From Betaproteobacteria bacterium UBA7395 (GTDB lineage Bacteria; Pseudomonadota; Gammaproteobacteria; Burkholderiales; Rhodocyclaceae), in the NCBI GenBank assembly GCA_002470165.1, contig DKNF01000268.1, forward strand, positions 1 to 14,061: a stretch of 14,061 nucleotides of DNA. The letters run 5' to 3'. The notes under the pieces were generated by a model. It saw only the letters and a program-made list of their open reading frames with translations, ran no database searches and was not told the origin of the DNA. How positions within the stretch are numbered: the stretch's first letter is position 1; every line of letters begins with the position of its first letter. Below, in pieces: positions 1 to 7,273 of the stretch. The position numbers and the translations under genes were made by a program.

Positions 1-467
1 TGCTGGCGCTCAATGCCGCCATCGAAGCAGCCCGTGCCGGCGAGCAGGGACGCGGCTTCGCCGTGGTGGCGGACGAAGTGCGCAAGCTGGCCGAACGTAC
101 CGCCCTGTCGACCCAGGAAATCTCGACCACGGTGTCGGCCATCCTGCAGGAAACCGACAATGCCGTCGGGCGCATGCAGTCGGTCAGCAGCAACATGACC
201 GGCAGCGTCGAACTGGCGCGCGAAGCCGGCGAATCGCTGACCACCATCGACGAGCGCGCCGAGCAGACGGTCAGCGTGATCATGCATATCGCCGACGGAA
301 CCCGGGAGCAGAGCGCCGCCAGCCAGGAAATCGCGCGTCTGGTCGAGCATATCGCCCAGGCCGCCGAAGGCACCAACGAGCGCGCGCTCGGCAACCGTCA
401 GCGGGCGCAGGAGCTGGAGCGCCTGGCCGCCGAATTGCAGGCACAACTTTCCCGTTTCACCACCTGA
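1..467 (+). CDS. Methyl-accepting chemotaxis protein, C-terminal fragment
   Basis: This is the C-terminal part of a chemoreceptor whose 5' end lies outside the window; the reading frame is open from base 3. It would relay ligand signals to the CheA/CheW kinase complex at the inner membrane. The visible start is the hallmark MCP hairpin tip: [20 protein letters not shown] followed by [12 protein letters not shown]. After it comes the long descending helix of the cytoplasmic coiled coil, rich in heptad-spaced Ala, Leu and Glu. The protein ends shortly after the helix, in a run near the C-terminus with [15 protein letters not shown]. No CheR/CheB-docking pentapeptide of the NWETF type is seen at the end. 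Ligand specificity cannot be judged because the sensor region is missing. A hairpin terminator follows 36 nt after the stop. The family call is very secure. Confidence 0.95.
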   Translation, partial: LALNAAIEAARAGEQGRGFAVVADEVRKLAERTALSTQEISTTVSAILQETDNAVGRMQSVSSNMTGSVELAREAGESLTTIDERAEQTVSVIMHIADGTREQSAASQEIARLVEHIAQAAEGTNERALGNRQRAQELERLAAELQAQLSRFTT

Positions 468-502
468 ACGATTAGAATCGGGATCTCCCAATTTCCCAGT
501 GC

Positions 503-527
503 ACGGCGCCTCGCGGGGCGCCGTTTT
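503..527 (+). terminator. Intrinsic terminator after the MCP gene
   Basis: A perfect 8-bp GC-rich stem (503-510 with 517-524) encloses a 6-nt loop and is followed by TTTT at 524-527. It sits 36 nt after the chemoreceptor stop and ends only 11 nt before the likely uup ATG, so it also occupies the uup leader. Confidence 0.7.
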
Positions 528-538
528 CATTGCCGACG

Positions 539-2464
539 ATGCCCTATCTGAAACTTTCCGATGCCTGTCTCGCCTACGGCCATGTGCCGCTCCTGGATCA
601 TGCCGAGTTCCAGCTCGATCCGGGCGAGCGCGTCGCCCTGATCGGCCGCAACGGCACCGGAAAATCGTCGCTGCTGGCGGCGATGGCCGCCGGTTCCGGC
701 AAGGGGCGGCTGGACGACGGCGAGGTCTGGGTGCAGCCGGGTATCCGCGTTGGTTACGTGCCACAGGAGCCGCCGTTCGATCCGGAACACTCGGTGTTCG
801 AAGCCGTGATTTCAGGCATGGGCGAGACCTCGACCCTGCTCGCCGAGTATCACGAGGTATCGCACCGCCTCGGCGAAGGGCAGGGCGATCACGACGCCCT
901 GCTGGCGCGCATGGATACGCTGCAGCACGAACTCGAGGCGCGCGGCGCCTGGGCCTACGAGGCGCAGGCGGAAAAGGTCATCGCCCGTTTCGGGCTCGAT
1001 CCGGAAGCGCGGGTCGGCAGCCTGTCCGGCGGTCAGAAGAAGCGCCTGGCGCTGGCCCAGGCCCTGGCCGTTGCGCCGGAGGTGCTGCTCCTCGATGAGC
1101 CGACCAACCACCTCGACATCGCCGCCATCGAATGGCTGGAGACGATGCTGATCGAATCGGGCGTGACCCTGCTCTTCATCACCCACGACCGTTCCTTCCT
1201 CGATCGGGTCAGCACCCGCATCGTCGAGCTCGACCGCGGCCAGCTGGCCAGTTTTCCCGGTAACTTCACGCAGTACCAGCAGCGCAAGGAAGCGATGCTG
1301 CACGAGGAGGCGCTGGCCAACGCGCGCGCCGACAAGCTGCTCAAGGAAGAGGAAGTGTGGATCCGCAAGGGCGTCGAGGCGCGGCGCACGCGTGCGGTGT
1401 TCCGCGTCCAGCGCCTTGACCGCCTGCGCGCCGAACGCCAGGCGCGGCGCGAGCGCATGGGCAAGGTTAACCTGCAGCTCGAAGTCGGCGACAAGAGCGG
1501 CAAGCTGGTCGCCGAACTTGATCATGTCGTCAAATCCTACGGACAGCGGCCCATCGTCGCCGATTTCTCGGCGCGCATCCAGCGCGGTGACAAGATCGGT
1601 CTGATCGGTCCCAATGGTGCCGGCAAGACGACGCTGTTACGGCTGATTCTCGGCGAACTGCAGCCGGACGCCGGCAGCGTGCGCCAGGGGACGAAGATGG
1701 AAATCGCCTACTTCGACCAGTTCCGCACCCAGCTCAATCCGGATTCGACGCTGGCCGATGTCATCTCGCCGGGCTCCGACTGGGTCGAGATCGGCGGCGC
1801 CCGCAAGCACGTGATCGGCTATCTGGAAGATTTCCTGTTCGCACCGGAACGCGCCCGTTCGCCGGTCAGCTCCCTCTCCGGCGGCGAACGCAACCGGCTG
1901 CTGCTGGCCCGGCTGTTCGCCAAGCCGGCCAACGTGCTGGTTCTCGACGAGCCGACCAACGACCTCGATATCGACACTCTGGAACTGCTCGAACAACTGC
2001 TCCAGGACTACGACGGCACGCTCTTCCTGGTCAGCCACGACCGGACCTTCCTCGACAACGTCGTCACCCAGACCATCGCCGCCGAAGGCAACGGGCGCTG
2101 GAAGGAATACGCCGGCGGCTACAGCGACTGGGCCAACTACCAGGCGAGCCAGCCCAAGGTCGTCGTCGACAAGCCGAAGAGCGAAGCCAAGCCGGCCGCG
2201 AAGCCCGCCGAAACGGCGAAGGCCAAAGCCGACAAGCTGAGCTGGAAGGAACAGCGCGAGCTGGAGGCGCTGCCGGAAAAGATCGCCGCGCTGGAAGCCG
2301 AACAGGCGAAGCTGACCGCATTGCTCGAAGACCCAGGCCTCTACCAGCGCGACGCGCTGGGCGCGCAGAAGGCGTCCGAGCGGCTGGCGGCGATCGACGA
2401 CGAGTTGCTGGCGCTGCTCGAGCGCTGGGAAAATCTGGAAGCCCGTGTCGGGAACCCTAACTGA
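539..2464 (+). CDS. uup: ABC-F family ATPase Uup
   Basis: A soluble, ribosome-associated ABC-F ATPase with two fused nucleotide-binding domains and no membrane segments. Family members act on translating ribosomes, and E. coli Uup is also linked to branched DNA and precise transposon excision. Counting from the ATG at 539 (641 aa): Walker A GRNGTGKS 36-43, signature LSGGQ 163-167, Walker B LLLDEP 184-189. After a charged linker rich in Arg and Lys come Walker A GPNGAGKT 358-365, LSGGE 447-451 and LVLDEP 468-473. Residues from about 550 form the charged coiled-coil C-terminal domain typical of Uup, with SWKEQRELEALPEKIAALE. The length matches E. coli Uup (about 635 aa). An in-frame TTG at 530 is an alternative start; neither start has a clear Shine-Dalgarno. 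The MFS gene follows after 19 nt and is probably cotranscribed. Confidence 0.93.
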   Translation: MPYLKLSDACLAYGHVPLLDHAEFQLDPGERVALIGRNGTGKSSLLAAMAAGSGKGRLDDGEVWVQPGIRVGYVPQEPPFDPEHSVFEAVISGMGETSTLLAEYHEVSHRLGEGQGDHDALLARMDTLQHELEARGAWAYEAQAEKVIARFGLDPEARVGSLSGGQKKRLALAQALAVAPEVLLLDEPTNHLDIAAIEWLETMLIESGVTLLFITHDRSFLDRVSTRIVELDRGQLASFPGNFTQYQQRKEAMLHEEALANARADKLLKEEEVWIRKGVEARRTRAVFRVQRLDRLRAERQARRERMGKVNLQLEVGDKSGKLVAELDHVVKSYGQRPIVADFSARIQRGDKIGLIGPNGAGKTTLLRLILGELQPDAGSVRQGTKMEIAYFDQFRTQLNPDSTLADVISPGSDWVEIGGARKHVIGYLEDFLFAPERARSPVSSLSGGERNRLLLARLFAKPANVLVLDEPTNDLDIDTLELLEQLLQDYDGTLFLVSHDRTFLDNVVTQTIAAEGNGRWKEYAGGYSDWANYQASQPKVVVDKPKSEAKPAAKPAETAKAKADKLSWKEQRELEALPEKIAALEAEQAKLTALLEDPGLYQRDALGAQKASERLAAIDDELLALLERWENLEARVGNPN

Positions 2465-2483
2465 AACGGCGGATCGAAGACCG

Positions 2484-3689
2484 ATGACCCTGACCAAACC
2501 CACTTGGCGCACCCCGCTGATCATCCTGATCGCCGGCTGCGTGATCCTCACCCTGTCGATGGGCGTGCGCCACACCGCCGGCCTGTTCCTGCAACCGATG
2601 ACGCTGGACCACGGCTGGAGCCGGGAGACCTTCTCCTTTGCCATTGCCCTGCAGAACCTGATCTGGGGCCTGGCTTCGCCGTTTGCCGGGGCGCTGGCCG
2701 ACCGCCACGGCGCCGGGCGCACCGTGGTCGGTGCCGCCGTGCTTTATGTGCTCGGCCTGGTGCTGATGTCGCAGGCCGCCTCGCCGCTGACCTTCGACCT
2801 GACGGCCGGCGTGCTGATCGGTCTTGGGCTGTCGGGGACGACTTTCGCAGTGATCATGGGCGTCATCGGCCGGCACACGACGCCCGAGAAACGCAGCCTG
2901 GCGCTTGGCATTGCCAGCGCCGGCGGCTCCTTCGGCCAGTTTGCCGTGCTCCCTATCGGTCAGGCGCTGATCACCGCCTACGGCTGGCAGAGCGCGCTGG
3001 TCCTGCTCGCTTGCGGGGTCGGCCTGATCGCCCCGCTGGCCTACGCCATGGCCGACGGCCACAAGCCGGCCGCCGGCGGTGGCCAGTCGATTGCCCAGGC
3101 GCTGCGCGAGGCCGGTGGCCAGAAGAGCTTCCACTACCTGTTCTGGGGCTATTTCGTTTGTGGCTTCCAGACGGCCTTCATCATGCTCCACCTGCCGTCC
3201 TTCCTGGTCGACGGCGGCCTGACCGCCAATGTCGGCATGACCGCGGTGGCGCTGATCGGCCTGTTCAACATCTTCGGTTCCTTCCTGTTCGGCTGGGCCG
3301 GCGGCTGCGGCAGCAAGAAGAACCTGCTGGTGCTGATCTATGCGGCGCGGGCGGTGGCCATCCTGATCTTCATGATGCTGCCGCTGACCACGGTCAGTGC
3401 CTGGGTGTTCGCGGCGGTGATGGGCATCCTCTGGCTGGGCACGGTGCCGCTGACCAACGGCCTGGTGGCGCAGATCTTCGGCCTGCGCTACATGTCGATG
3501 CTGACCGGCATCGTCTTCCTCGGCCACCAACTCGGCAGCTTCCTCGGCGCCTGGCTGGGCGGGCGCATCTTCGACCAGACCGGTTCCTACGAACTGGCGT
3601 GGATCATCGCCATCGTGCTGTCGGTGCTGGCGGCGCTGTGCTCCTGGCCGATCAATGAGAAGCCGCTGCTGCGGCCGGCGACCGCATGA
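2484..3689 (+). CDS. MFS transporter, YcxA/monocarboxylate-transporter-like
   Basis: An inner-membrane major facilitator superfamily transporter of 401 aa with about 12 hydrophobic helices, the usual size. After a short polar start, helix 1 begins at about residue 10. The segment WSRETFSFAIALQNLIWGLA followed by SPFAGALADRHGAGRT contains a motif-A-like loop between helices 2 and 3 (GALADRHGAGR). It is typical of the YcxA/monocarboxylate/oxalate-formate branch of MFS. The substrate cannot be told from sequence; an organic anion is a guess from the branch. I chose the ATG at 2484, just after the uup stop, because the open frame upstream (GTG at 2445) lies inside uup and adds only a polar, non-conserved-looking stretch. 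The stop overlaps the next small gene as ATGA, which suggests translational coupling. Confidence 0.85.
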   Translation: MTLTKPTWRTPLIILIAGCVILTLSMGVRHTAGLFLQPMTLDHGWSRETFSFAIALQNLIWGLASPFAGALADRHGAGRTVVGAAVLYVLGLVLMSQAASPLTFDLTAGVLIGLGLSGTTFAVIMGVIGRHTTPEKRSLALGIASAGGSFGQFAVLPIGQALITAYGWQSALVLLACGVGLIAPLAYAMADGHKPAAGGGQSIAQALREAGGQKSFHYLFWGYFVCGFQTAFIMLHLPSFLVDGGLTANVGMTAVALIGLFNIFGSFLFGWAGGCGSKKNLLVLIYAARAVAILIFMMLPLTTVSAWVFAAVMGILWLGTVPLTNGLVAQIFGLRYMSMLTGIVFLGHQLGSFLGAWLGGRIFDQTGSYELAWIIAIVLSVLAALCSWPINEKPLLRPATA

Positions 3690-3820
3690 AACCGCAATGG
3701 CGCTGGTTCCTGGCCGGGGTCGGGCTGGCCCTGGCCGGCGTGTTGCTGGCCCTCATCTTCATGGCCTACCAGATGCCGGAACTGCTGCTCGACTGGACCA
3801 ATCTGAACTATTGCGGTTGA
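3686..3820 (+). CDS. Small single-helix membrane protein (44 aa), coupled to the MFS gene
   Basis: An open frame of 45 codons starts at the ATG that overlaps the MFS stop codon (ATGA) and ends TGA at 3818-3820. The protein begins MKPQWRW, has one hydrophobic helix at about residues 8-28 (FLAGVGLALAGVLLALIFMA) and ends with a short amphipathic tail containing [14 protein letters not shown]. Positive residues before the helix predict N-in, C-out topology in the inner membrane. The basic N-terminus, the helix and the tight stop/start overlap argue that it is real and translated by coupling with the transporter. I do not recognise a named family and propose no function. An accessory peptide of the transporter is possible by context only. 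Its last 13 nt overlap the 3' end of the convergent HDOD gene. Confidence 0.65.
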   Translation: MKPQWRWFLAGVGLALAGVLLALIFMAYQMPELLLDWTNLNYCG

Positions 3821-4719
3821 TCGTCGTCCGGGACGCCAAGGTGCCTGCGGACTGCATCCGGGGTCAGGTGCAGTAGTTCGCCGATGTCGCGGTAGTCGTC
3901 CGGCAGGGCCGGGTCGTCCCAGCCATGCGCCGAATGGCGGGCCAGGCGGACGGCCAGCGAAACGTTGCGTACGCGGACCTGATCCTGATGCTGGTCGTCG
4001 ATCAGCAGGGACAGCAGGTCGGGCAGGTGCCAGACCTTGCACAGCGCGACCTGGATGTCCTGATAGGTCAGCCCCAGCACCTGATACTGGGCTTCGGCAC
4101 TGCGCATCGTCGGCTGCGCCTGTTGCCGGGCCTGGATGTCCAGCGCCAGGCTGGGGGCGAAACACCACACCAGGATTTCCGCCAGATCGTGCAGCAGCGC
4201 GGCGATGCGGATTTCCTCGAGATTCATGTCCTGGCGCCGGATCGCCCAGTCCTGTGCATAGTCGGCAGCGCGCTGGGCGCGCCGGATGACGTGAAGGACG
4301 CCGAGCAGCGCGTGCGGGTCGTGCGCCTTGAGCGCGTCTTCGATGCTCGGCAGGTTGTCGAAACGGCGGAAGAAGGGCAGCAGTCCGGACATCATCACGG
4401 CGCCGGCAATGGTCGTGATGTCGTGCTGCAGCGAGCGGCCGCGGAACGGCTGGATATAGGCCAGCACGCGCACGGTCATGATCGGGTCGCGCAGGATCAG
4501 GTGAGCCAGTTCGCGGGCATCGAGATCGTCGAGGTCTTCGCGCATTTCGCCCAGCCGTCTTTTGGTCGCGCGCAGCACGGGCAGGCTGTTGTTGCTGAAC
4601 AGCAGAACCCAGGCGTCCCGGTCGGGTAAAGGGTGGTCGATCATGCGCTCGATGTCCGCGAAAGACTGTATGGCCCGGAGTGTAAGTGGCGGCATCGCGG
4701 CGGGCAAGCGATACCCCAT
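3808..4719 (-). CDS. HDOD domain-containing signalling protein
   Basis: A cytoplasmic protein of 303 aa built mainly of an HDOD domain, a catalytically inactive relative of HD phosphohydrolases found in bacterial signalling proteins. After an N-terminal segment of about 45 residues the HDOD fold covers roughly 45-265. The helix [20 protein letters not shown] (71-90) is the typical DP-containing HDOD element. [11 protein letters not shown] (173-183) keeps an HD pair (H177, D178) but I see no other metal ligands in the usual spacing. The start at 4719 is supported by a weak AAGGG about 12 nt upstream. A second in-frame ATG at 4695 (MPPLTL) is plausible and would shorten it by 8 residues. It is divergent from the metallo-hydrolase gene and convergent, with a 13-nt overlap, with the small membrane protein gene. 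Its partner and output are unknown. Confidence 0.85.
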   Translation of the reverse strand: MGYRLPAAMPPLTLRAIQSFADIERMIDHPLPDRDAWVLLFSNNSLPVLRATKRRLGEMREDLDDLDARELAHLILRDPIMTVRVLAYIQPFRGRSLQHDITTIAGAVMMSGLLPFFRRFDNLPSIEDALKAHDPHALLGVLHVIRRAQRAADYAQDWAIRRQDMNLEEIRIAALLHDLAEILVWCFAPSLALDIQARQQAQPTMRSAEAQYQVLGLTYQDIQVALCKVWHLPDLLSLLIDDQHQDQVRVRNVSLAVRLARHSAHGWDDPALPDDYRDIGELLHLTPDAVRRHLGVPDDDQPQ

Positions 4720-4757
4720 GCAATAATGCAGCCCTTGATCAATTCCGGATGTCCGCC

Positions 4758-5399
4758 ATGCGTTACCAGATCGTTCCCGTTACGCCCTTCGAACAGAATT
4801 GCACCATTTTCTGGTGCGAAAACACCCGGCAGGCGGTGGTGATCGACCCCGGCGGCGATATTGAACGCATCCTGCGGGCGCTGGAAGCCGAGCAACTGAC
4901 GCTGGCGAAAATCCTCGTGACCCACGGCCATATCGATCATGCCGGTGCAGTTGCCGCGCTGGCCGAACGCTGTGGCGTGACGATCGAAGGACCGCACGCG
5001 GAAGACGCGTTCTGGATCGAGGGCATGGCCCAGCAGAGCCGGATGTTCGGTTTTCCGGAGGCGGCTGCCTTTACGCCGGATCGCTGGCTCAACGATGGCG
5101 ACAAGGTCAGCTTCGGCGACATCGAACTCGACGTGCTGCACTGCCCCGGACATACGCCGGGCCATGTCGTCTTCTTCCACGCGCCGAGCAAGCTGGCCCA
5201 GGTTGGCGACGTGCTGTTCCAGGGCTCGATTGGTCGTACCGATTTCCCGCGCGGCGACCACGACACGTTGATCGCCTCGATCAAGAACAAGCTGTTCGCG
5301 CTGGGCGACGATGTCGATTTCATCCCCGGCCACGGGCCGATGTCGACGCTCGGCGAGGAGCGTCGCTACAACCCCTTCCTCAGCGGCCGTTTCGGCTGA
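4758..5399 (+). CDS. YcbL-like metallo-beta-lactamase-fold hydrolase
   Basis: A soluble metallo-hydrolase of 213 aa, close in length and sequence to E. coli/Salmonella YcbL, a small glyoxalase II-type enzyme that hydrolyses thioesters such as S-lactoylglutathione. Metal-binding motifs are intact: THGHIDH (55-61), H132 in HCPGHTPGH (128-136), D151 in VGDVLF, and H192 in FIPGHGP. The family signatures [17 protein letters not shown] and [10 protein letters not shown] are also present. The ATG at 4758 gives [15 protein letters not shown], matching the YcbL N-terminus; an ATG nine bases upstream (4749) is possible. It lacks the C-terminal substrate-binding domain of classical GloB, so the physiological thioester is uncertain. 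It stands between two minus-strand HDOD genes, and its stop codon directly abuts the stop of the right-hand one. Confidence 0.9.
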   Translation: MRYQIVPVTPFEQNCTIFWCENTRQAVVIDPGGDIERILRALEAEQLTLAKILVTHGHIDHAGAVAALAERCGVTIEGPHAEDAFWIEGMAQQSRMFGFPEAAAFTPDRWLNDGDKVSFGDIELDVLHCPGHTPGHVVFFHAPSKLAQVGDVLFQGSIGRTDFPRGDHDTLIASIKNKLFALGDDVDFIPGHGPMSTLGEERRYNPFLSGRFG

Positions 5400-6560
5400 T
5401 CAGGCGGCCGTGTGAATGCGGCCGGCCCAACTCAATGCCTGCATCTGGGCATCGACGAAACGGGCCGGGTCTATTCCCAGTTCCGCGAGCAGTCTGCTTG
5501 CCTCCGGCAGGTTGCGGCGGTCGGCGGCCTCCAGTGCCAGCAGCAGTTTGCCGGCGGTGCCGCCGTGGTGCGCCAGCGCCTCGTTGACCGTGCCCGCCAG
5601 CGGCAGTTGCTGCAGGATTTCCGCCATCGGCATGTTGAGCAACACGTCCAGCAGCGAAAAGCTGCCGATCATGAAAGCGCCGTCGGCCAGGTTGGGCAGG
5701 TCGGGCGCAGGGCTCAGTTCCACTGACAGCAATTCCATCAGCCGGCCGCGAATCGCAGCCTTGTAAAGCAGGGGGTTGGGGTGATGATCGTTTTCCGGGT
5801 CGGCGTAGATCAGCAGTTGCAGCCAGCGTTCCAGTTGCCGGCGGCCGAGCAGGTTGATGGCCTGGGCAAAGCTGGTGATCGGCGTGCGCGGGGCGATGGC
5901 GGCCGAATTGACCAGGCGCAGCAGGCTGTAAGAAAGCTTGGTTTCCTGGCGGAAAATCTGATCGAGCTCTGCCGTGTCGGCGTCCTGAGCGATCAGGGCG
6001 AGCAGCTGCAGCATCTTCTGGCGCGTCGTGTCGGCTTTTTTGCCCGGTGCGGCGCGAGTCATCAGGTATTCGCCGGTGCACAGGGTGCAGGCGTGGCCAT
6101 GTGCCCAGTCGCGGTCACTGTGATTCTGCACGCCGGTGGCGACGATCGTCGTTCTTGCCGAGAGGCCCTGCAAGGTAAAGGGCGGCAGGGTCCTGGCCTG
6201 GCTGGTGGTGATCAGCAGATGTTCCCAGGCGCCGCTGGCCGGAAGTTTGCCGTTGGCGGCCAGTGCCAGTGCCAGCTTGCGCTTCGACTGGCGCAGGGTG
6301 CTTTCCAGTGGGTCGGGCTGGGCCGAAGGGCAGGTGTGAAACGTGGCGATCAGGCGTGCCGGGCTGCCGCCGTCCAGCGGCGCCGCCGGCAGGAACCAGG
6401 GGTGCCGGTGGTCGAAAGCATCGAGCAGCGGGTGCCGGACGATGTATTCTGTGGCCTGAGGATTTTCAGAACCGTTGGCGGACAGTTCGACGAGGTAGCC
6501 ACCGCAGGCATCGACCGGGTCGAGTAGGGGGTGGATGAAGGTGTGGACCTGGGATGTCAT
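5400..6560 (-). CDS. Degenerate EAL plus HDOD signalling protein (YuxH-like)
   Basis: A cytoplasmic protein of 386 aa from the ATG at 6560 (MTSQVHTFIHPLLDP). Residues about 7-170 have the layout of the EAL half of YuxH-type proteins but are badly decayed. GGYLVEL (20-26) stands where GYELL is usual, and CTGEYLMTR (161-169) where the family has FQGYFF. No Glu-x-Leu motif or acidic metal cluster is evident, so c-di-GMP hydrolysis is unlikely. Residues about 180-375 form the HDOD domain, with LLRLVNSAAI (213-222) and ITSFAQAINLLGRRQLERWL (228-247). The frame stays open upstream to 6677, but that part would lie inside the glycosylase gene and looks non-native. Only 27 bp separate its start from the divergent glycosylase. 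A role as a protein-interaction or scaffold element in signalling is inference. Confidence 0.8.
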   Translation of the reverse strand: MTSQVHTFIHPLLDPVDACGGYLVELSANGSENPQATEYIVRHPLLDAFDHRHPWFLPAAPLDGGSPARLIATFHTCPSAQPDPLESTLRQSKRKLALALAANGKLPASGAWEHLLITTSQARTLPPFTLQGLSARTTIVATGVQNHSDRDWAHGHACTLCTGEYLMTRAAPGKKADTTRQKMLQLLALIAQDADTAELDQIFRQETKLSYSLLRLVNSAAIAPRTPITSFAQAINLLGRRQLERWLQLLIYADPENDHHPNPLLYKAAIRGRLMELLSVELSPAPDLPNLADGAFMIGSFSLLDVLLNMPMAEILQQLPLAGTVNEALAHHGGTAGKLLLALEAADRRNLPEASRLLAELGIDPARFVDAQMQALSWAGRIHTAA

Positions 6561-6587
6561 GTTCTGCCGTTGCAGGAGTTTTGCGGG

Positions 6588-7214
6588 ATGGTAGCAAATT
6601 CGCCGGCGTATTGGGGGGAGGCTTCGCGCGCACTGGCGGCGGACGATGCCGTGATGGCCGGGCTGGTCGCCCGCCACGGCGAGGCGTCGCTGGTTTCCCG
6701 GGGCGACCCCTTTGCCACGCTGGCCCGTTCCATCGTCGGTCAGCAGATTTCAGTGAAGGCCGCCGACAGTGTCTGGGCGCGCTTTGTCGAGCGTTTGGGG
6801 CCAGTTGCTCCGGAACAGGTGCTGCGCTTGGGCGCCACGGGGCTGGTGGGTTGCGGCCTGTCGCAGCGCAAGATCGAGTACCTGTGCGATCTGGCGGCGC
6901 ACTTCGCCGATGGCCGGCTCGATCCGGTCGGCTGGGCGGACCGGGACGATGCCGAATTGATCGCCGAATTGTGCCGGGTGCGCGGGATAGGGCGATGGAC
7001 GGCGGAAATGTTCCTGATTTTCAACCTGATGCGCCCCGATGTCTTTCCACTTGACGACATCGGCCTGCAACGGGCGGTAGGCGCACACTACCTGAGCGGC
7101 GAAAAGCCCTCGCGACAGGTGTTGGCGGATTTTGGCGAACGCTGGCGGCCGTGGCGTTCGGTGGCGACCTGGTATCTCTGGCGCAGCCTCGATCCGGTGC
7201 CAGTTGAGTACTGA
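6588..7214 (+). CDS. DNA-3-methyladenine glycosylase II-like (HhH-GPD) protein
   Basis: A soluble base-excision repair enzyme of 208 aa of the AlkA/HhH-GPD superfamily, predicted to remove alkylated purines from DNA. The core reads RSIVGQQIS (47-55), the helix-hairpin-helix VRGIGRWTAEMF (131-142), then DVFPLDDIGLQRAVG (151-165). D157 aligns with the catalytic Asp of AlkA (D238), and W137 with the conserved GxGxWTA tryptophan. It lacks the N-terminal domain of E. coli AlkA (282 aa), as many short bacterial AlkA-like enzymes do. The ATG at 6588 has AGGAG at 6574-6578 with 9-nt spacing, so I prefer it over the upstream open frame from 6531, which would overlap the divergent gene. No Ada-type regulator is nearby. 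The end of the gene contributes to the accA upstream region. Confidence 0.9.
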   Translation: MVANSPAYWGEASRALAADDAVMAGLVARHGEASLVSRGDPFATLARSIVGQQISVKAADSVWARFVERLGPVAPEQVLRLGATGLVGCGLSQRKIEYLCDLAAHFADGRLDPVGWADRDDAELIAELCRVRGIGRWTAEMFLIFNLMRPDVFPLDDIGLQRAVGAHYLSGEKPSRQVLADFGERWRPWRSVATWYLWRSLDPVPVEY

Positions 7215-7218
7215 TCGA

Positions 7219-7245
7219 TTGACCGTCTGCCCTTTGGGGTAAAAT
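7219..7245 (+). promoter_or_regulatory. Candidate sigma70 promoter of accA
   Basis: TTGACC at 7219-7224 and TAAAAT at 7240-7245 are good hexamers, but their spacing is 15 nt, short of the ideal 17. They lie just after the glycosylase stop, and the predicted transcript would start about 20 nt before the accA ATG. Confidence 0.5.
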
Positions 7246-7273
7246 GCGCGCCAACTTCAGAACCGAGCAGTCC

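Noticed and set aside
1637..2722. 361-codon minus-strand open frame opposite uup and the MFS start
   Set aside because: It spans two real genes on the other strand and shows no family motif.
2457..3530. 357-codon minus-strand open frame opposite the MFS gene
   Set aside because: Composition is extremely rich in Gln, His, Asp and Gly, as expected for the complement of a hydrophobic membrane-protein gene.
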